DNA from: Caballeronia insecticola
Lineage (GTDB): Bacteria; Pseudomonadota; Gammaproteobacteria; Burkholderiales; Burkholderiaceae
Direction: 5' to 3'
Assembly (NCBI RefSeq): GCF_000402035.1
Contig: NC_021287.1
Span: 868,001 to 932,000, forward strand
Length of the DNA: 64,000 nt
Under the pieces are notes generated by a model. That model was not told the DNA's origin. It saw only the letters and a list, made by a program, of their open reading frames with translations, and did no database searches. Shown one piece after another: positions 8,734 through 17,695 of this stretch; the stretch's first letter is position 1, and every line of letters starts with the position of its first letter. The position numbers and the translations under genes are program-made.

Positions 8734-9315
8734 TTACGGCTTGGCCGTGGCCGATGCCCCAGCCGCCGCGCCCGGCGCGCCGTGTTGCTTGCCCCAGCGC
8801 TCGTGCATCTTCTGCTCGTGCTCATGCATCTTCGCGAAATGCTTCTTGAGCGCGGTGCTGACGGTCGTCTTTTGCTGATCGTTCAGCCCGTTGTAGAAGT
8901 TCAGCCACGCGGTCGCGGTCTGCTCGCGCAACTGCGTGTTCTGCTCGTCGAGCTTCTGGTGCGCCGCGTGCATCGCGTTCAGATCGAGGATCGGCTGGTT
9001 TTCCATCGACTTGAACTGATCGCGCATCTGCTTGTGGCTCTCGCGCATCGCCTGATGGTTCTGCTTCATCGTGGTGAGTGCCGTCTGCCAGAGCTTTTCC
9101 TGATCCGCGTTGAGCTTGAGCTGGCCGTGCAGTTCGTCCAGTTGCTTCTGCATGCGCATTTCCATGCGATGTCCGCCCGGGCCGCCAGGGCCGCCCATCA
9201 TGGCCTGGCCACCGGGAGGCGGAGGCGGCGCGTCGTTCGTGGCGGCGTGTGCGGCGCCGAAGCTCAGCGCGATTGCGGCAGCGGCGGCAGTAAGAATGCG
9301 GTATTGCTTGCCCAT
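8734..9315 (-). CDS. Spy/CpxP-like periplasmic LTXXQ-type protein
   Basis: This secreted protein of 193 residues has a signal peptide ending near AHA (residues 22-24), a Pro/Gly-rich stretch (PPPPPGG, GGPGGPGG) and a long helical, Met-, Gln- and Lys-rich region. Two LTXXQ-like motifs are visible, LNADQEKLW and LNDQQKTTV. The family includes Spy and CpxP, periplasmic chaperones or sensors of envelope and metal stress, which in enteric bacteria are under CpxAR control. The gene is divergent from a two-component system of the OmpR type, and the region between them holds GTAAC repeats. I infer that it is a target or feedback partner of that system. Confidence 0.75.
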   Translation of the reverse strand: MGKQYRILTAAAAAIALSFGAAHAATNDAPPPPPGGQAMMGGPGGPGGHRMEMRMQKQLDELHGQLKLNADQEKLWQTALTTMKQNHQAMRESHKQMRDQFKSMENQPILDLNAMHAAHQKLDEQNTQLREQTATAWLNFYNGLNDQQKTTVSTALKKHFAKMHEHEQKMHERWGKQHGAPGAAAGASATAKP

Positions 9316-9449
9316 TGTGATACTCCCTTGATTGTTGTCGATGCCGAAGCGGCGAGGCCCATTACAACGTTTCGCGACGTGTCCGGAAGTGCGTCGAGGT
9401 CTTGCCCTTGTCGGTGAGACACAGCGTAGGGCCTGGCAACGGCGCGCGT

Positions 9450-9514
9450 GTTACGGCAAGGTTCAGGGTTGTTACGCCGGTTTACGTGCTGCTTTCGTCG
9501 TAACACCCCGTAAC
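9450..9514. promoter_or_regulatory. Four GTAAC/GTTAC boxes between Spy-like gene and response regulator
   Basis: GTTAC occurs at 9450 and 9471 (21 bp apart, two helical turns), and GTAAC at 9500 and 9510 in the form GTAACACCCCGTAAC (10-bp phase). The E. coli CpxR box is GTAAA-N5-GTAAA, so the second pair is one base per half-site away from it. The boxes lie between a Spy/CpxP-like gene and an OmpR-family regulator gene, exactly where an autoregulated Cpx-like circuit would place them. Confidence 0.55.
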
Positions 9515-9570
9515 CCTTCTCGCACGGTCGTCATCAAATGCGGCCGGAATCACGCGCTAAACTTCGTTCC

Positions 9571-10293
9571 ATGACTACGCAAATACTTGTCGTCGACGAC
9601 GACGCCGAACTGCGCGACCTTCTGCGCGACTATCTGGTCCGGCAGGGCATCGAGGTATCGGTGCTGCATGACGCCGGCGGCCTCGAACGTCGCATCGAAC
9701 GCGAGCGTCCCGATCTGATCGTGCTCGATCTGATGATGCCGGGCGTTGACGGACTGACCGCGCTCAAGCAACTGCGCGCGTCCGGCGACGACATCCCCGT
9801 CATCATGCTGACCGCGCGCGCGGACGACGTGGATCGCATCGTCGGTCTGGAACTCGGCGCGGACGACTACCTGGGCAAGCCGTTCAACCCGCGTGAACTG
9901 CTCGCGCGCGTGCAGGCCGTGCTGCGCCGCCGCCGCACGATTCCGTCCGCCGCGCCCGAGCAGCGCGAGCCGTATTCGTTCGGCCGTTTCCGGCTGGATT
10001 TCCAGTCGCGCACGCTGCAACACGACGACAAGCCGATCACGCTGTCCGGCAGCGAATTCGCGCTGCTCAAGATCTTCGTGAACAATCCCATGCGCACGCT
10101 GACCCGCGAGCGTCTGCTGGAACTGCTGCACGGCCCGGAATACGACGGCACCGACCGCGGCATCGACGTTCAGGTGTGGCGTCTGCGGCGCATTCTGGAG
10201 ACCGATCCGTCGGCGCCGCGCTTCATCCAGACGGTGCGTGGGCGCGGCTATGTATTCGTGCCGGACGGCGAGCAAAATGCGCCGGGCAATTGA
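9571..10293 (+). CDS. OmpR-family response regulator
   Basis: The 240-residue protein has a receiver domain (residues 1-118; acidic pocket DDD at 9-11, phosphoacceptor D53 in VLDLMMPG, conserved K near KPFNPREL) and a C-terminal winged helix (residues ~140-235, ending TVRGRGYVFVP). The start chosen gives the family-typical N-terminus MTTQILVVDDD. An ATG 33 bases upstream has no ribosome site. The downstream kinase gene overlaps its end by 17 nt, so the two are translated together. The kinase is EnvZ-like, so OmpR is the best family guess. The neighbouring Spy-like gene and GTAAC boxes would also fit a CpxR-like role. Confidence 0.88.
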   Translation: MTTQILVVDDDAELRDLLRDYLVRQGIEVSVLHDAGGLERRIERERPDLIVLDLMMPGVDGLTALKQLRASGDDIPVIMLTARADDVDRIVGLELGADDYLGKPFNPRELLARVQAVLRRRRTIPSAAPEQREPYSFGRFRLDFQSRTLQHDDKPITLSGSEFALLKIFVNNPMRTLTRERLLELLHGPEYDGTDRGIDVQVWRLRRILETDPSAPRFIQTVRGRGYVFVPDGEQNAPGN

Positions 10294-11617
10294 TACGCTG
10301 TTCGGGCGGCTTGTCGTAATCGTCATCGGCATGCTGGTGCTGTCGCATGTCGCGTGGTTCGCCATCATCCGCTTCGAGCGCGACAACGTGCAGACGCGCT
10401 TCGCCGTCGAGGAGGCCGCGTTTCTCGTCGAGGCAGTGCGCCAGCACATCACCAACACGCCGGATCAGCCGCTGCCGCCGCGCGTGCGCGTGGTCGCGCT
10501 CAATAGCGCCGAAGTGCCGAAAGCGCTCGACGAGGACACGCCTCCGCCGCTGCAGCGCTTTGTCGAAGATCTGAAGGATCGCCTGCCCGACGGCACCGAC
10601 GTACGCCTGAACGAGCCGGGCGGGCCGCCCAGCGTGTGGGTGCACGGCGCGAAGGACGCGGGCTGGATCGTGGTTCCGGTACAGCCGCTGCGGCCGCCGC
10701 GCTCGCGCGACCGGATGGTCGTCTGGCTCGCCGTCATTTTCACGGCGGCGGTGCTCGCGGCTCTATTCGGCGCGTGGCAGCTGCAATATCCGCTGCGCGC
10801 GCTGGCGCAGGCGGTGCAGCGTTTCGGACGCGGCCAGCCGACGCCCGTCGTGCCCGAACGCGGCCCGCGCGAACTGCGGCAGCTCACGCACGGCTTCAAC
10901 CAGATGGTGCAAGAAGTGTCGCAGACCGATAACGACCGCGCCGTGATGCTCGCGGGCGTCGCGCACGACCTGAAGACGCCGCTCGCCCGCCTGCGTCTGC
11001 GGGCCGAAATGATGGACGACGAAAAAATGCGCGACGGCGTCGTGCGAGACGTCGATTCCATGGCGCATATCGTCGATCAGTTCCTCGTATTCGCACACGA
11101 TCGTCCGGACGGCAGCGAGCCGGTCGCGGTGGATCACCAGTGCGAGCGCATCGCACGGGCGTATCGGGCGGTGTCGCCCGGTGGCGAGCCAATACGCCTG
11201 AGCCTGGACGCCGGTCCGAGCTTCGCGCTGCCCGCGGCAACGCTCGATCGCATTCTGTCGAACCTGCTCGACAACGCGCATGCCTACGGCGCGCCGCCGA
11301 TCGTCATTGAGACGCAGCGCGGCGCCCATGGCTGGGTGTTGCGGGTGTCGGATCACGGCAAGGGCATTGCGCCGGACGATCTCATCAAGGCGAGCCGGCC
11401 GTTCGTGCGGCTCGATCCGGCGCGCGGCGGCAGCGGCCATAGCGGGTTGGGGCTTGCGATCGTGGAGCGGCTCGCGCGGCGCGCGGGCGGCGAGTGCGAA
11501 GTCGGCAATCGCGCCGACGGCGGCCTGCAGATCGAGATGACTTTTCCGTTCGATGTCGCCACGCGGCCGGTGGCCGAGCGCCGCCCCGGCTCGCAGCAGG
11601 AAGAGCGCGCGCTGTAA
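10277..11617 (+). CDS. EnvZ-type sensor histidine kinase
   Basis: This inner-membrane kinase of 446 residues begins MRRAIDTLFGRL. A first membrane segment (~9-31) is followed by a periplasmic part of ~115 residues, a second membrane segment (~150-170), a HAMP linker, a phosphoacceptor box VAHDLKTPLARLRL with H230, and an ATPase domain (N box LLDNAHAYGAP, G1 DHGKGI, G2 GLGLAIVERL). The H box and following EMMDDEKM stretch are close to EnvZ. The start lies inside the 3' end of the response-regulator gene, giving translational coupling. The signal sensed is unknown. Confidence 0.88.
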   Translation: MRRAIDTLFGRLVVIVIGMLVLSHVAWFAIIRFERDNVQTRFAVEEAAFLVEAVRQHITNTPDQPLPPRVRVVALNSAEVPKALDEDTPPPLQRFVEDLKDRLPDGTDVRLNEPGGPPSVWVHGAKDAGWIVVPVQPLRPPRSRDRMVVWLAVIFTAAVLAALFGAWQLQYPLRALAQAVQRFGRGQPTPVVPERGPRELRQLTHGFNQMVQEVSQTDNDRAVMLAGVAHDLKTPLARLRLRAEMMDDEKMRDGVVRDVDSMAHIVDQFLVFAHDRPDGSEPVAVDHQCERIARAYRAVSPGGEPIRLSLDAGPSFALPAATLDRILSNLLDNAHAYGAPPIVIETQRGAHGWVLRVSDHGKGIAPDDLIKASRPFVRLDPARGGSGHSGLGLAIVERLARRAGGECEVGNRADGGLQIEMTFPFDVATRPVAERRPGSQQEERAL

Positions 11618-11630
11618 CGGCGCGCTTTTT
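11604..11630 (+). terminator. Terminator overlapping the kinase stop codon
   Basis: The stem AGCGCGC/GCGCGCT encloses a 9-nt loop that contains the TAA stop of the kinase gene, followed by TTTTT. It is compact but well formed. Confidence 0.65.
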
Positions 11631-11650
11631 CAGGCAGAAAACGCCGGCGC

Positions 11651-11914
11651 TCAGTCGAACAGTGTTTCGAGCGCCGACGCCGCTTCGCTGTCCACCGTGT
11701 TGTACGTGACCGTCGACGCCTCGAAGATGTAATGCGTCGTGTATTTGCCGAGTCGCGAGAGGATCTCGTCCTGAATCACTTCCGGCGCGAGATCGATCTT
11801 AAGGAACCACGTCGTCGACGAAAGCCGCGTCTGGAACGAGCCGTACTCCGCCAGCAAATGGTCGAACGTTTCAGCGTCCTGATCGCGACACACGATGACC
11901 AGATTTCCCTTCAT
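11651..11914 (-). CDS. Small protein of unknown function, possibly ferredoxin-like fold
   Basis: An 87-residue protein is preceded by a GGAGA ribosome site six bases before its ATG. It begins MKGNLVIVCRDQDAETFDHL and contains SSTTWFLKIDL and YIFEASTVTYNT. The alternation of short strands and helices, with an aromatic strand in the middle, recalls small Cas2/SinR-like ferredoxin folds, but I cannot establish homology by eye. It is acidic, with no signal peptide or membrane segment. A longer upstream frame lacks support. It stands alone between two convergent or terminated units. I do not assign a function. Confidence 0.6.
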   Translation of the reverse strand: MKGNLVIVCRDQDAETFDHLLAEYGSFQTRLSSTTWFLKIDLAPEVIQDEILSRLGKYTTHYIFEASTVTYNTVDSEAASALETLFD

Positions 11915-12021
11915 GCAATTCTCCCGATAGGCCCAGCGGCATTCGATTGCGAATGTCGATGATACCTGCCGGATGCGCCTGCGTCGCCAAGTGCGCATGA
12001 ACGCGCGGTGATGTGACGCGC

Positions 12022-13707
12022 TCATTTCCCCGCGAGCGAGTCTTCCGTGTGGCGCGCGGGCGGCGTCGGGTCGGCGGGGCGCACTTCGCTGCGGTCGCGT
12101 CCGCGCGATTTCGCCTCGTAGAGCGCCAGATCGGCGCGCGAAAGGATCCACTCGAGCGCGTCGTCGGGCGCGAGTTCCGTGATGCCGATGCTTACCGACA
12201 GCGCCGCGTCCTCCGGCAAATGCGCGCAGTGTTCGTGGTGAAAGCGCTTGCGCAGCCGCTCCAGCACCGCTTGCGCGTCGGCGAGCGAGGTTTGCGGCAG
12301 CAGAATGCCGAATTCCTCGCCGCCGAGCCGGCCGATCGCATCGCTCGGACGAAGCTGCGCGCGGCAGACCTCGACGAAATGTTCGAGCGCCCGGTCGCCG
12401 GACGCGTGGCCGAAGCGGTCGTTGATCTGCTTGAAGTGATCCAGATCGGCGATCGCCACCGAAAGCGGCGTGCCGACCGAGCGCGCCAGTTCCACTTCGT
12501 GACGGAGCGTATCGAGGAAATAGCGCCGCGAGAGGGCGCCCGTCAGCGCGTCGTGGCGTGCTTCGGCCGACAGCAACGTATTGGCCGACTGCAATTGCTC
12601 GGCGAGATCGCGCGTGGCGCGGTGCAGACGCCGTTCGCGCGAATACGAAGTCGCGATCACGATAGCCAGCGTCACGATACCCAGCATCGTCAAAAACACG
12701 AGAAAGCGGTCGCGGCTGTGGTTGCGGCTGATTTCCGGCCAGCTCGTCAGCGGATGGACGATATGCGCCGACAGCCCCGAATTCAGGCCCGTGCGCTCGT
12801 CGTAGAGCGACGGCGTGTTGCTGCCGTTGGCCGCGTAAAAGCTTTGCGCGAGCGCGGGCGCGAGCCACTGCTCGGAGGCGCGCATCTGCTCGCCGATGTG
12901 CGACACGCGCAGCTCCGGAAACGACTCGCGCCGGTAATGCTCGACGCGTTCGCGCTCGGTCATGCGGGCGACGGGCGCATCGGGCATGGCTTCGTATTCG
13001 AGCCTGCCGTCGTGCGCCATCACGACGACGCCGTTTTCGTCGGTCACGAAGGTGCCGGCGCGCGACACCCAGTGCCGCAGCCGGTCGATGCTCACCTTGG
13101 CGATCACCGCGCCCACGAGAATGCCGTCCTCATAGGCCGGCGCCGCGATGAAAATGCCGGGCTCGCCCGACAGCCGTCCGACGCCGTACATTTCGACGAA
13201 TCCGCCGAGCAGCGCGCGAGAGACGTAGGCGCGCGCGCTCATGTCGTAGCCGATGAAGCTGTCGTCGTCGGCCGCATTGCTGGACGCAATGCAATAGCCG
13301 CGGTCGTTGACGAGCCAGATCGAATCGAGACCGGAAAAGCCCTGCGCCTCGTGCAGGAAGTGATTCACCTTGGCGAGCGCGGGGTGGGCGGTCCAGTCGC
13401 TGCGTCGTTCGAGTTCCGTCTCGCCCGGGTTCGAGGCATAATTCCGCGACTCCGCCAGGGCGCGCTGCGTGAGGTCCATCTGGGCGAGCGTGGCGGGAAT
13501 GGCGCGCGACATTGCCAGATCGCTCGCGATGATCTGCGCCATGTTGTCGACGATCGACGCCGCCATCTGGCGCTCGGTGCGCACCGTCGCCGTCATCTCC
13601 TGTTGTACCATTCGGTCCGACAGCAAGCCGGCGGCTATCCAGCACGCAAATGCCAGCACCGCGAGGCCAAGCGTCGCGATCACACGGTGCAGGATGAGCT
13701 TTTTCAT
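12022..13707 (-). CDS. Membrane diguanylate cyclase with periplasmic Cache-like sensor
   Basis: The 561-residue protein has a membrane segment at ~8-30, a large periplasmic sensor (~31-335) with dCache features (IWLVNDRGYCIASSNAA, AYEDGILVGAVIAKVSID), a second membrane segment near 340-360, and a GGDEF domain. The active-site motif is GGEEF (462-466), a functional variant. An RxxD inhibitory site (R453-D456) sits five residues upstream, so it should make cyclic di-GMP from GTP with product inhibition. It is the first of three cyclic di-GMP proteins in this window. It is transcribed alone and the signal is unknown. Confidence 0.9.
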   Translation of the reverse strand: MKKLILHRVIATLGLAVLAFACWIAAGLLSDRMVQQEMTATVRTERQMAASIVDNMAQIIASDLAMSRAIPATLAQMDLTQRALAESRNYASNPGETELERRSDWTAHPALAKVNHFLHEAQGFSGLDSIWLVNDRGYCIASSNAADDDSFIGYDMSARAYVSRALLGGFVEMYGVGRLSGEPGIFIAAPAYEDGILVGAVIAKVSIDRLRHWVSRAGTFVTDENGVVVMAHDGRLEYEAMPDAPVARMTERERVEHYRRESFPELRVSHIGEQMRASEQWLAPALAQSFYAANGSNTPSLYDERTGLNSGLSAHIVHPLTSWPEISRNHSRDRFLVFLTMLGIVTLAIVIATSYSRERRLHRATRDLAEQLQSANTLLSAEARHDALTGALSRRYFLDTLRHEVELARSVGTPLSVAIADLDHFKQINDRFGHASGDRALEHFVEVCRAQLRPSDAIGRLGGEEFGILLPQTSLADAQAVLERLRKRFHHEHCAHLPEDAALSVSIGITELAPDDALEWILSRADLALYEAKSRGRDRSEVRPADPTPPARHTEDSLAGK

Positions 13708-14439
13708 CGGTCTCGTGCAGGGTTATAGGTCACGCCGTGCGCGAGCGGCATGCTGCACGCCGCGCGTCACGCCGTGGCTCACGCCGATCATGCAGGTCCG
13801 CCTGTCTGGCGATGCGGGCCGGGCGCGCGGATTGCAGCGGCGGCAGGCCCGCCGTTGCGCGGCCCGCGCACGCAGCGGGGCAGCGAACGTGGCACAGGCG
13901 GTCTTTCGGCTCGGATCTGGCGTCTCGCATCGCATCGGCGCTCAATTATTGTTCGTGACAAGCCAAGATTGGACGATGTTTTTTGCCGCCTATCAAGCGC
14001 CTTGTTGCGGCGCGCGACGTGCGTCCACCACAGGGAACGCGCGACGCTGAACGTATTGCCCGCTTCGCCGCCTGGCGCGGGTGAATTGCAGCCAAACTGA
14101 AAGGAAGCGAAAGCGCGCGGACATTGATCTTATTCGATTGCAGTCCGCCCCTTCATTTTGCCTCCGCCGTGCCGAAGAGCAACAGAAACATCGCACGAAT
14201 GGCGCGCGCGGGCACCTTGAGGTTGTGCCTGTCACGTCGCTTGGTGTAGTGTCCCTCGGTTCGGCGCGGGCAATGCGTGAGGGCGCCGGACGTGTCGTCG
14301 AAATGACTGCCGCGTGCGTTGAACAGGGCAGCATGGGGCCGGGCAGAGGCTGCTGGTCTGCCGGACGGTTCGAGTGCCGTCTCAAAGCAATATGCCGCGC
14401 TCGCGCGGTCGGAACAAAGCCTTACGGGGAGGGCCTTGC
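13708..14439. other. 732-base intergenic region without recognised features
   Basis: The region separates two divergent genes, a diguanylate cyclase and an ABC permease. Short frames exist on both strands but none has a ribosome site together with protein-like composition. The only clear signal is GGGGAGGG at 14427-14434, the ribosome site of the permease. Bases 13940-13975 are locally AT-richer and may contain the cyclase promoter. Confidence 0.5.
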
Positions 14440-16203
14440 ATGGAATTTGGTTTCAATCTGAAGCGCACGGCGAATGCGTCGGCCTGGCGGCTCCTGCCCA
14501 ACCGCTGGGACTTCGTCGCATTCCCAATGATCATTTGCGTGATCGCGCTTGCCGCCGTCGGTTTCCATGAAACCCTGGCGCCGATCTCGACGCTGCAAAC
14601 GCAGGCGATTTCGCTCGACCCCGCGAATCTCCCCGAATACGCCTTGCGCACGACGCTGCGCATGCTCGCCGCGATGGTCGCCTCGCTTATCTTCACGCTC
14701 GTCTACGGCACGCTCGCGGCGAAGAGCCGGCGCGCGTCGCTCGTGCTCGTGCCGATTCTCGACATCCTCCAGTCGGTGCCGGTGCTGGGCTACATCTCGT
14801 TTACCGTCACGTTCTTTCTCGCGCTGTTTCCCGGCCGCGTGATCGGCGCGGAGTGCGCCGCGATCTTCGCGATCTTCACGAGCCAGGCGTGGAACATGAC
14901 GTTCAGCTTCTACCAGTCGCTGCGCACGGTGCCGCGCGATCTGGACGAAGTCTCGCGCGGCTTTCATCTCACCAATTGGCAGCGCTTCTGGAAGCTCGAA
15001 GTGCCGTTCTCGATGCCTGGCCTCGTCTGGAACATGATGATGTCGATGTCGGGCGGCTGGTTCTTCGTCGTCGCCTCCGAGGCAATCACGGTCGGCAACC
15101 GCACGATCGTGCTGCCGGGCATCGGCGCGTATCTGGCCGCGGCGATCGGCGAGCGCAACCTGGGCGCGATCGGCTGGGTGATTCTCGCGATGATCGTCGT
15201 CATCCTCGCGTACGACCAGCTGATGTTCCGTCCGCTCGTCGCGTGGGCGGACAAGTTCCGCATGGAAAACACCAGTTCCGGCGACGAACCCAGTTCGTGG
15301 CTGCTCGACCTGATCCGCCGCACGCGCCTGATTCACCGTCTGCTCGTGCCGGCGGGCTGGATTCTTGCGAAGGTGGCGCGCGTGCCGATCCGGCTGCCGT
15401 CGCTGCAGGGGGCGTTCGAGAATGTCGGGCTGCCGCTGCGCGCGAAGGCGCCGTCCACGCGCACCGGCGATATCGCCTGGGCCGCGGCCGTGCTGCTGAT
15501 CACGGTGTTCGTCGTATGGAAGGTCGCCGCGTTCGTGTCGACGGGCGTGACGTGGGGCGAAGTCGGTCATGTCTTCGTGCTCGGCTTCATCACGCTGCTG
15601 CGCGTGGTCGTGCTGATCGCCATCGCCTCGGTGATCTGGGTGCCTGCCGGCGTGCTGATCGGTCTGCGCCCGGCGCTTGCCGAGAAAATTCAGCCGGTCG
15701 CGCAGTTCCTCGCCGCGTTCCCGGCGAACCTGCTGTTTCCGGTGTTCGTCGTGGCGATCGTGCGCTGGAATCTGAACCCGGATATCTGGCTGTCGCCGCT
15801 CATCGTGCTCGGCACGCAGTGGTATATCCTCTTCAACGTGATCGCGGGCGCGTCCTCCTATCCGAACGATTATCGCGAGGCGGCGACCAACTTTCAGATC
15901 CGTGGCTGGCAGTGGTGGAAGAAGTGCATGCTGCCAGGCATCTTCCCTTATTACATCACGGGCGCCATCACCGCGTCGGGCGGCGCGTGGAACGCGAGCA
16001 TCGTCGCGGAAGCGGTCTCGTGGGGCAAGACGGAGGTCGTCGCGCACGGCCTCGGCGCCTACATTGCCCAGACCACGGCTGCGGGCGATTACCCGAAAAT
16101 CATTCTCGGCATCGCCGTGATGTCGCTGTTCGTCACGCTGTTCAACCGACTGTTGTGGCGCCCGCTATACGCCTATGCCGAAGCAAGACTCCGGCTGGAT
16201 TGA
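14440..16203 (+). CDS. Double ABC permease, nitrate/sulfonate/taurate type
   Basis: The 587-residue protein consists of two fused permease units, each with about six membrane segments and an EAA-type loop (first YQSLRTVPRDLDEVSRGF, second YREAATNFQIRGWQWWKKCMLPG). Fused permeases of this kind belong to the NitT/TauT (SsuC-like) importer class. The start ATG follows GGGGAGGG. Longer frames upstream lack such a site. It is followed 12 nt later by its ATPase, so the pair forms an operon. No periplasmic binding protein is encoded nearby, which is usual for this uncharacterised fused subtype. The substrate cannot be stated. Confidence 0.88.
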   Translation: MEFGFNLKRTANASAWRLLPNRWDFVAFPMIICVIALAAVGFHETLAPISTLQTQAISLDPANLPEYALRTTLRMLAAMVASLIFTLVYGTLAAKSRRASLVLVPILDILQSVPVLGYISFTVTFFLALFPGRVIGAECAAIFAIFTSQAWNMTFSFYQSLRTVPRDLDEVSRGFHLTNWQRFWKLEVPFSMPGLVWNMMMSMSGGWFFVVASEAITVGNRTIVLPGIGAYLAAAIGERNLGAIGWVILAMIVVILAYDQLMFRPLVAWADKFRMENTSSGDEPSSWLLDLIRRTRLIHRLLVPAGWILAKVARVPIRLPSLQGAFENVGLPLRAKAPSTRTGDIAWAAAVLLITVFVVWKVAAFVSTGVTWGEVGHVFVLGFITLLRVVVLIAIASVIWVPAGVLIGLRPALAEKIQPVAQFLAAFPANLLFPVFVVAIVRWNLNPDIWLSPLIVLGTQWYILFNVIAGASSYPNDYREAATNFQIRGWQWWKKCMLPGIFPYYITGAITASGGAWNASIVAEAVSWGKTEVVAHGLGAYIAQTTAAGDYPKIILGIAVMSLFVTLFNRLLWRPLYAYAEARLRLD

Positions 16204-16215
16204 GGACGAGTTTCG

Positions 16216-17571
16216 ATGCAGAACCTGAAAAATACGCAGACGTCCGCGGCGACGGGCTTCCAGCGCCCGGCCGGCACGCCGCCGCGTCTCGGCGCGGAAA
16301 TCCTGCGCGTGCAGAACGTGAGCCGCGGTTTCAACAAGACGCAGGGCGAACTGCTCGTGCTCGACGACGCCAATCTCGCGCTGCGCGAAGGGGAAATCGT
16401 CGGGCTGCTCGGGCGCTCGGGCTCCGGCAAATCGACGCTGTTGCGCATCATCGCCGGCCTGATCGAGCCGACGGGCGGCGAAGTCACTTATCTGAGCGAG
16501 CCTTTGCGCGGTCCGGCGAAGGGCGTCGCGATGGTGTTCCAGACCTTCGCGCTGTTTCCGTGGCTGACCGTGATGCAGAACGTGGAAGCCGGTCTGGAAG
16601 CGCAGGGCGTGGGCGCGCGCGAGCGGCGCGAGCGCGCGCTTGCCGCCATCGACCTGATCGGTCTCGACGGCTTCGAGAACGCCTATCCGCGCGAGTTGTC
16701 GGGCGGCATGCGTCAGCGTGTGGGCTTCGCGCGCGCGCTGGTCGTCGATCCGACGCTGCTGCTCATGGACGAGCCGTTTTCCGCGCTCGACGTGCTCACC
16801 GCCGAAAACCTGCGCACTGATTTACTCGACCTGTGGACGCAAGGGCGCATGCCGATCAAGTCGGTGCTGATCGTCACGCACAACATCGAGGAAGCGGTGT
16901 TCATGTGCGACCGCATTCTGGTGCTGTCGTCCAATCCGGGCCGCGTGATGGCCGAGATCAAGGTGCCGTTCAAGCATCCGCGCAATCGTCTCGATCCGGC
17001 ATTCCGCCGTCTCGTCGACGATATCTACGCGAAAATGACCGCGCGCCAGCTCGACGAATCGAAGAAGAAGGGTCTCGAACTCGGCAGCTGGCTGCCGTCG
17101 GTGTCGACCAACCTGATGGCGGGTCTCATCGAAACGCTGGCCACCGAGCCGTATCACGGCCGCGCGGACATGCCGGAAATCGCCCGCACGCTGCATCTGG
17201 AGGTGGACGAGCTGTTTCCGATCGCCGAAGTGCTGCAGCATCTCGGTTTCGCGGACGTGCGCGAGGGCGATATTTTTCTGACGCCGCAGGCGCGCGTCTT
17301 CGCTGAATTCGGCACGCAGGAACGCAAGATGATGTTCGCCGAGCACTTGCTGCGGCATGTGCCGCTGGCCGCGCGGATCAAGAAGGTGTTGAACGAACGG
17401 CCGGGACATCGTGCGCCGCGCGTGCGTTTCGAGCAGGAACTGGAAGACTTCCTCTCCGACAAGGCCGCGCAGGAGACGCTCGATGCGGTCATCGACTGGG
17501 GTCGCTACGGCGAAATTTTCTCGTACAACGATCAGACGGAAATGCTGAGTCTGGAGGATGTCGAGGGCTGA
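16216..17571 (+). CDS. NitT/TauT-family ABC ATPase with C-terminal AAA-associated domain
   Basis: The 451-residue protein has a normal ATPase core: Walker A GRSGSGKST (66-74), LSGGMRQR (from 161), Walker B LLLMDEP (from 181) and switch histidine in VTHNIEEAV. About 150 residues are added after ~300, containing MAGLIETLATEPYHGRADM, which matches the AAA-associated C-terminal domain found on some ABC ATPases of this class. That domain may regulate transport or contact the fused permease. It is transcribed with the permease (12-nt gap) and ended by a strong terminator. No substrate-binding component is adjacent. Confidence 0.88.
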   Translation: MQNLKNTQTSAATGFQRPAGTPPRLGAEILRVQNVSRGFNKTQGELLVLDDANLALREGEIVGLLGRSGSGKSTLLRIIAGLIEPTGGEVTYLSEPLRGPAKGVAMVFQTFALFPWLTVMQNVEAGLEAQGVGARERRERALAAIDLIGLDGFENAYPRELSGGMRQRVGFARALVVDPTLLLMDEPFSALDVLTAENLRTDLLDLWTQGRMPIKSVLIVTHNIEEAVFMCDRILVLSSNPGRVMAEIKVPFKHPRNRLDPAFRRLVDDIYAKMTARQLDESKKKGLELGSWLPSVSTNLMAGLIETLATEPYHGRADMPEIARTLHLEVDELFPIAEVLQHLGFADVREGDIFLTPQARVFAEFGTQERKMMFAEHLLRHVPLAARIKKVLNERPGHRAPRVRFEQELEDFLSDKAAQETLDAVIDWGRYGEIFSYNDQTEMLSLEDVEG

Positions 17572-17637
17572 CGCCTTCCGCGTGCATCGGGCGAAGCGCA
17601 TGCGGCGTTCGCCCCGAGCACGAACGCTTCGAGCACA

Positions 17638-17675
17638 AAAAAGCGCGGTCCGCCCCAGGCGAAACCGCGCTTTTT
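17638..17675. terminator. Bidirectional terminator
   Basis: The stem AAAGCGCGGT/ACCGCGCTTT is flanked by A and T runs, between the plus-strand ABC ATPase and the convergent lipoprotein gene. Confidence 0.85.
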
Positions 17676-17695
17676 CACGTTCGTACGACGCCGCT

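Noticed and set aside
14422..16047. Long minus-strand frame opposite the double permease
   Set aside because: Its composition is His/Arg/Asp-rich and hydrophilic throughout, as expected from reading a membrane-protein gene backwards.
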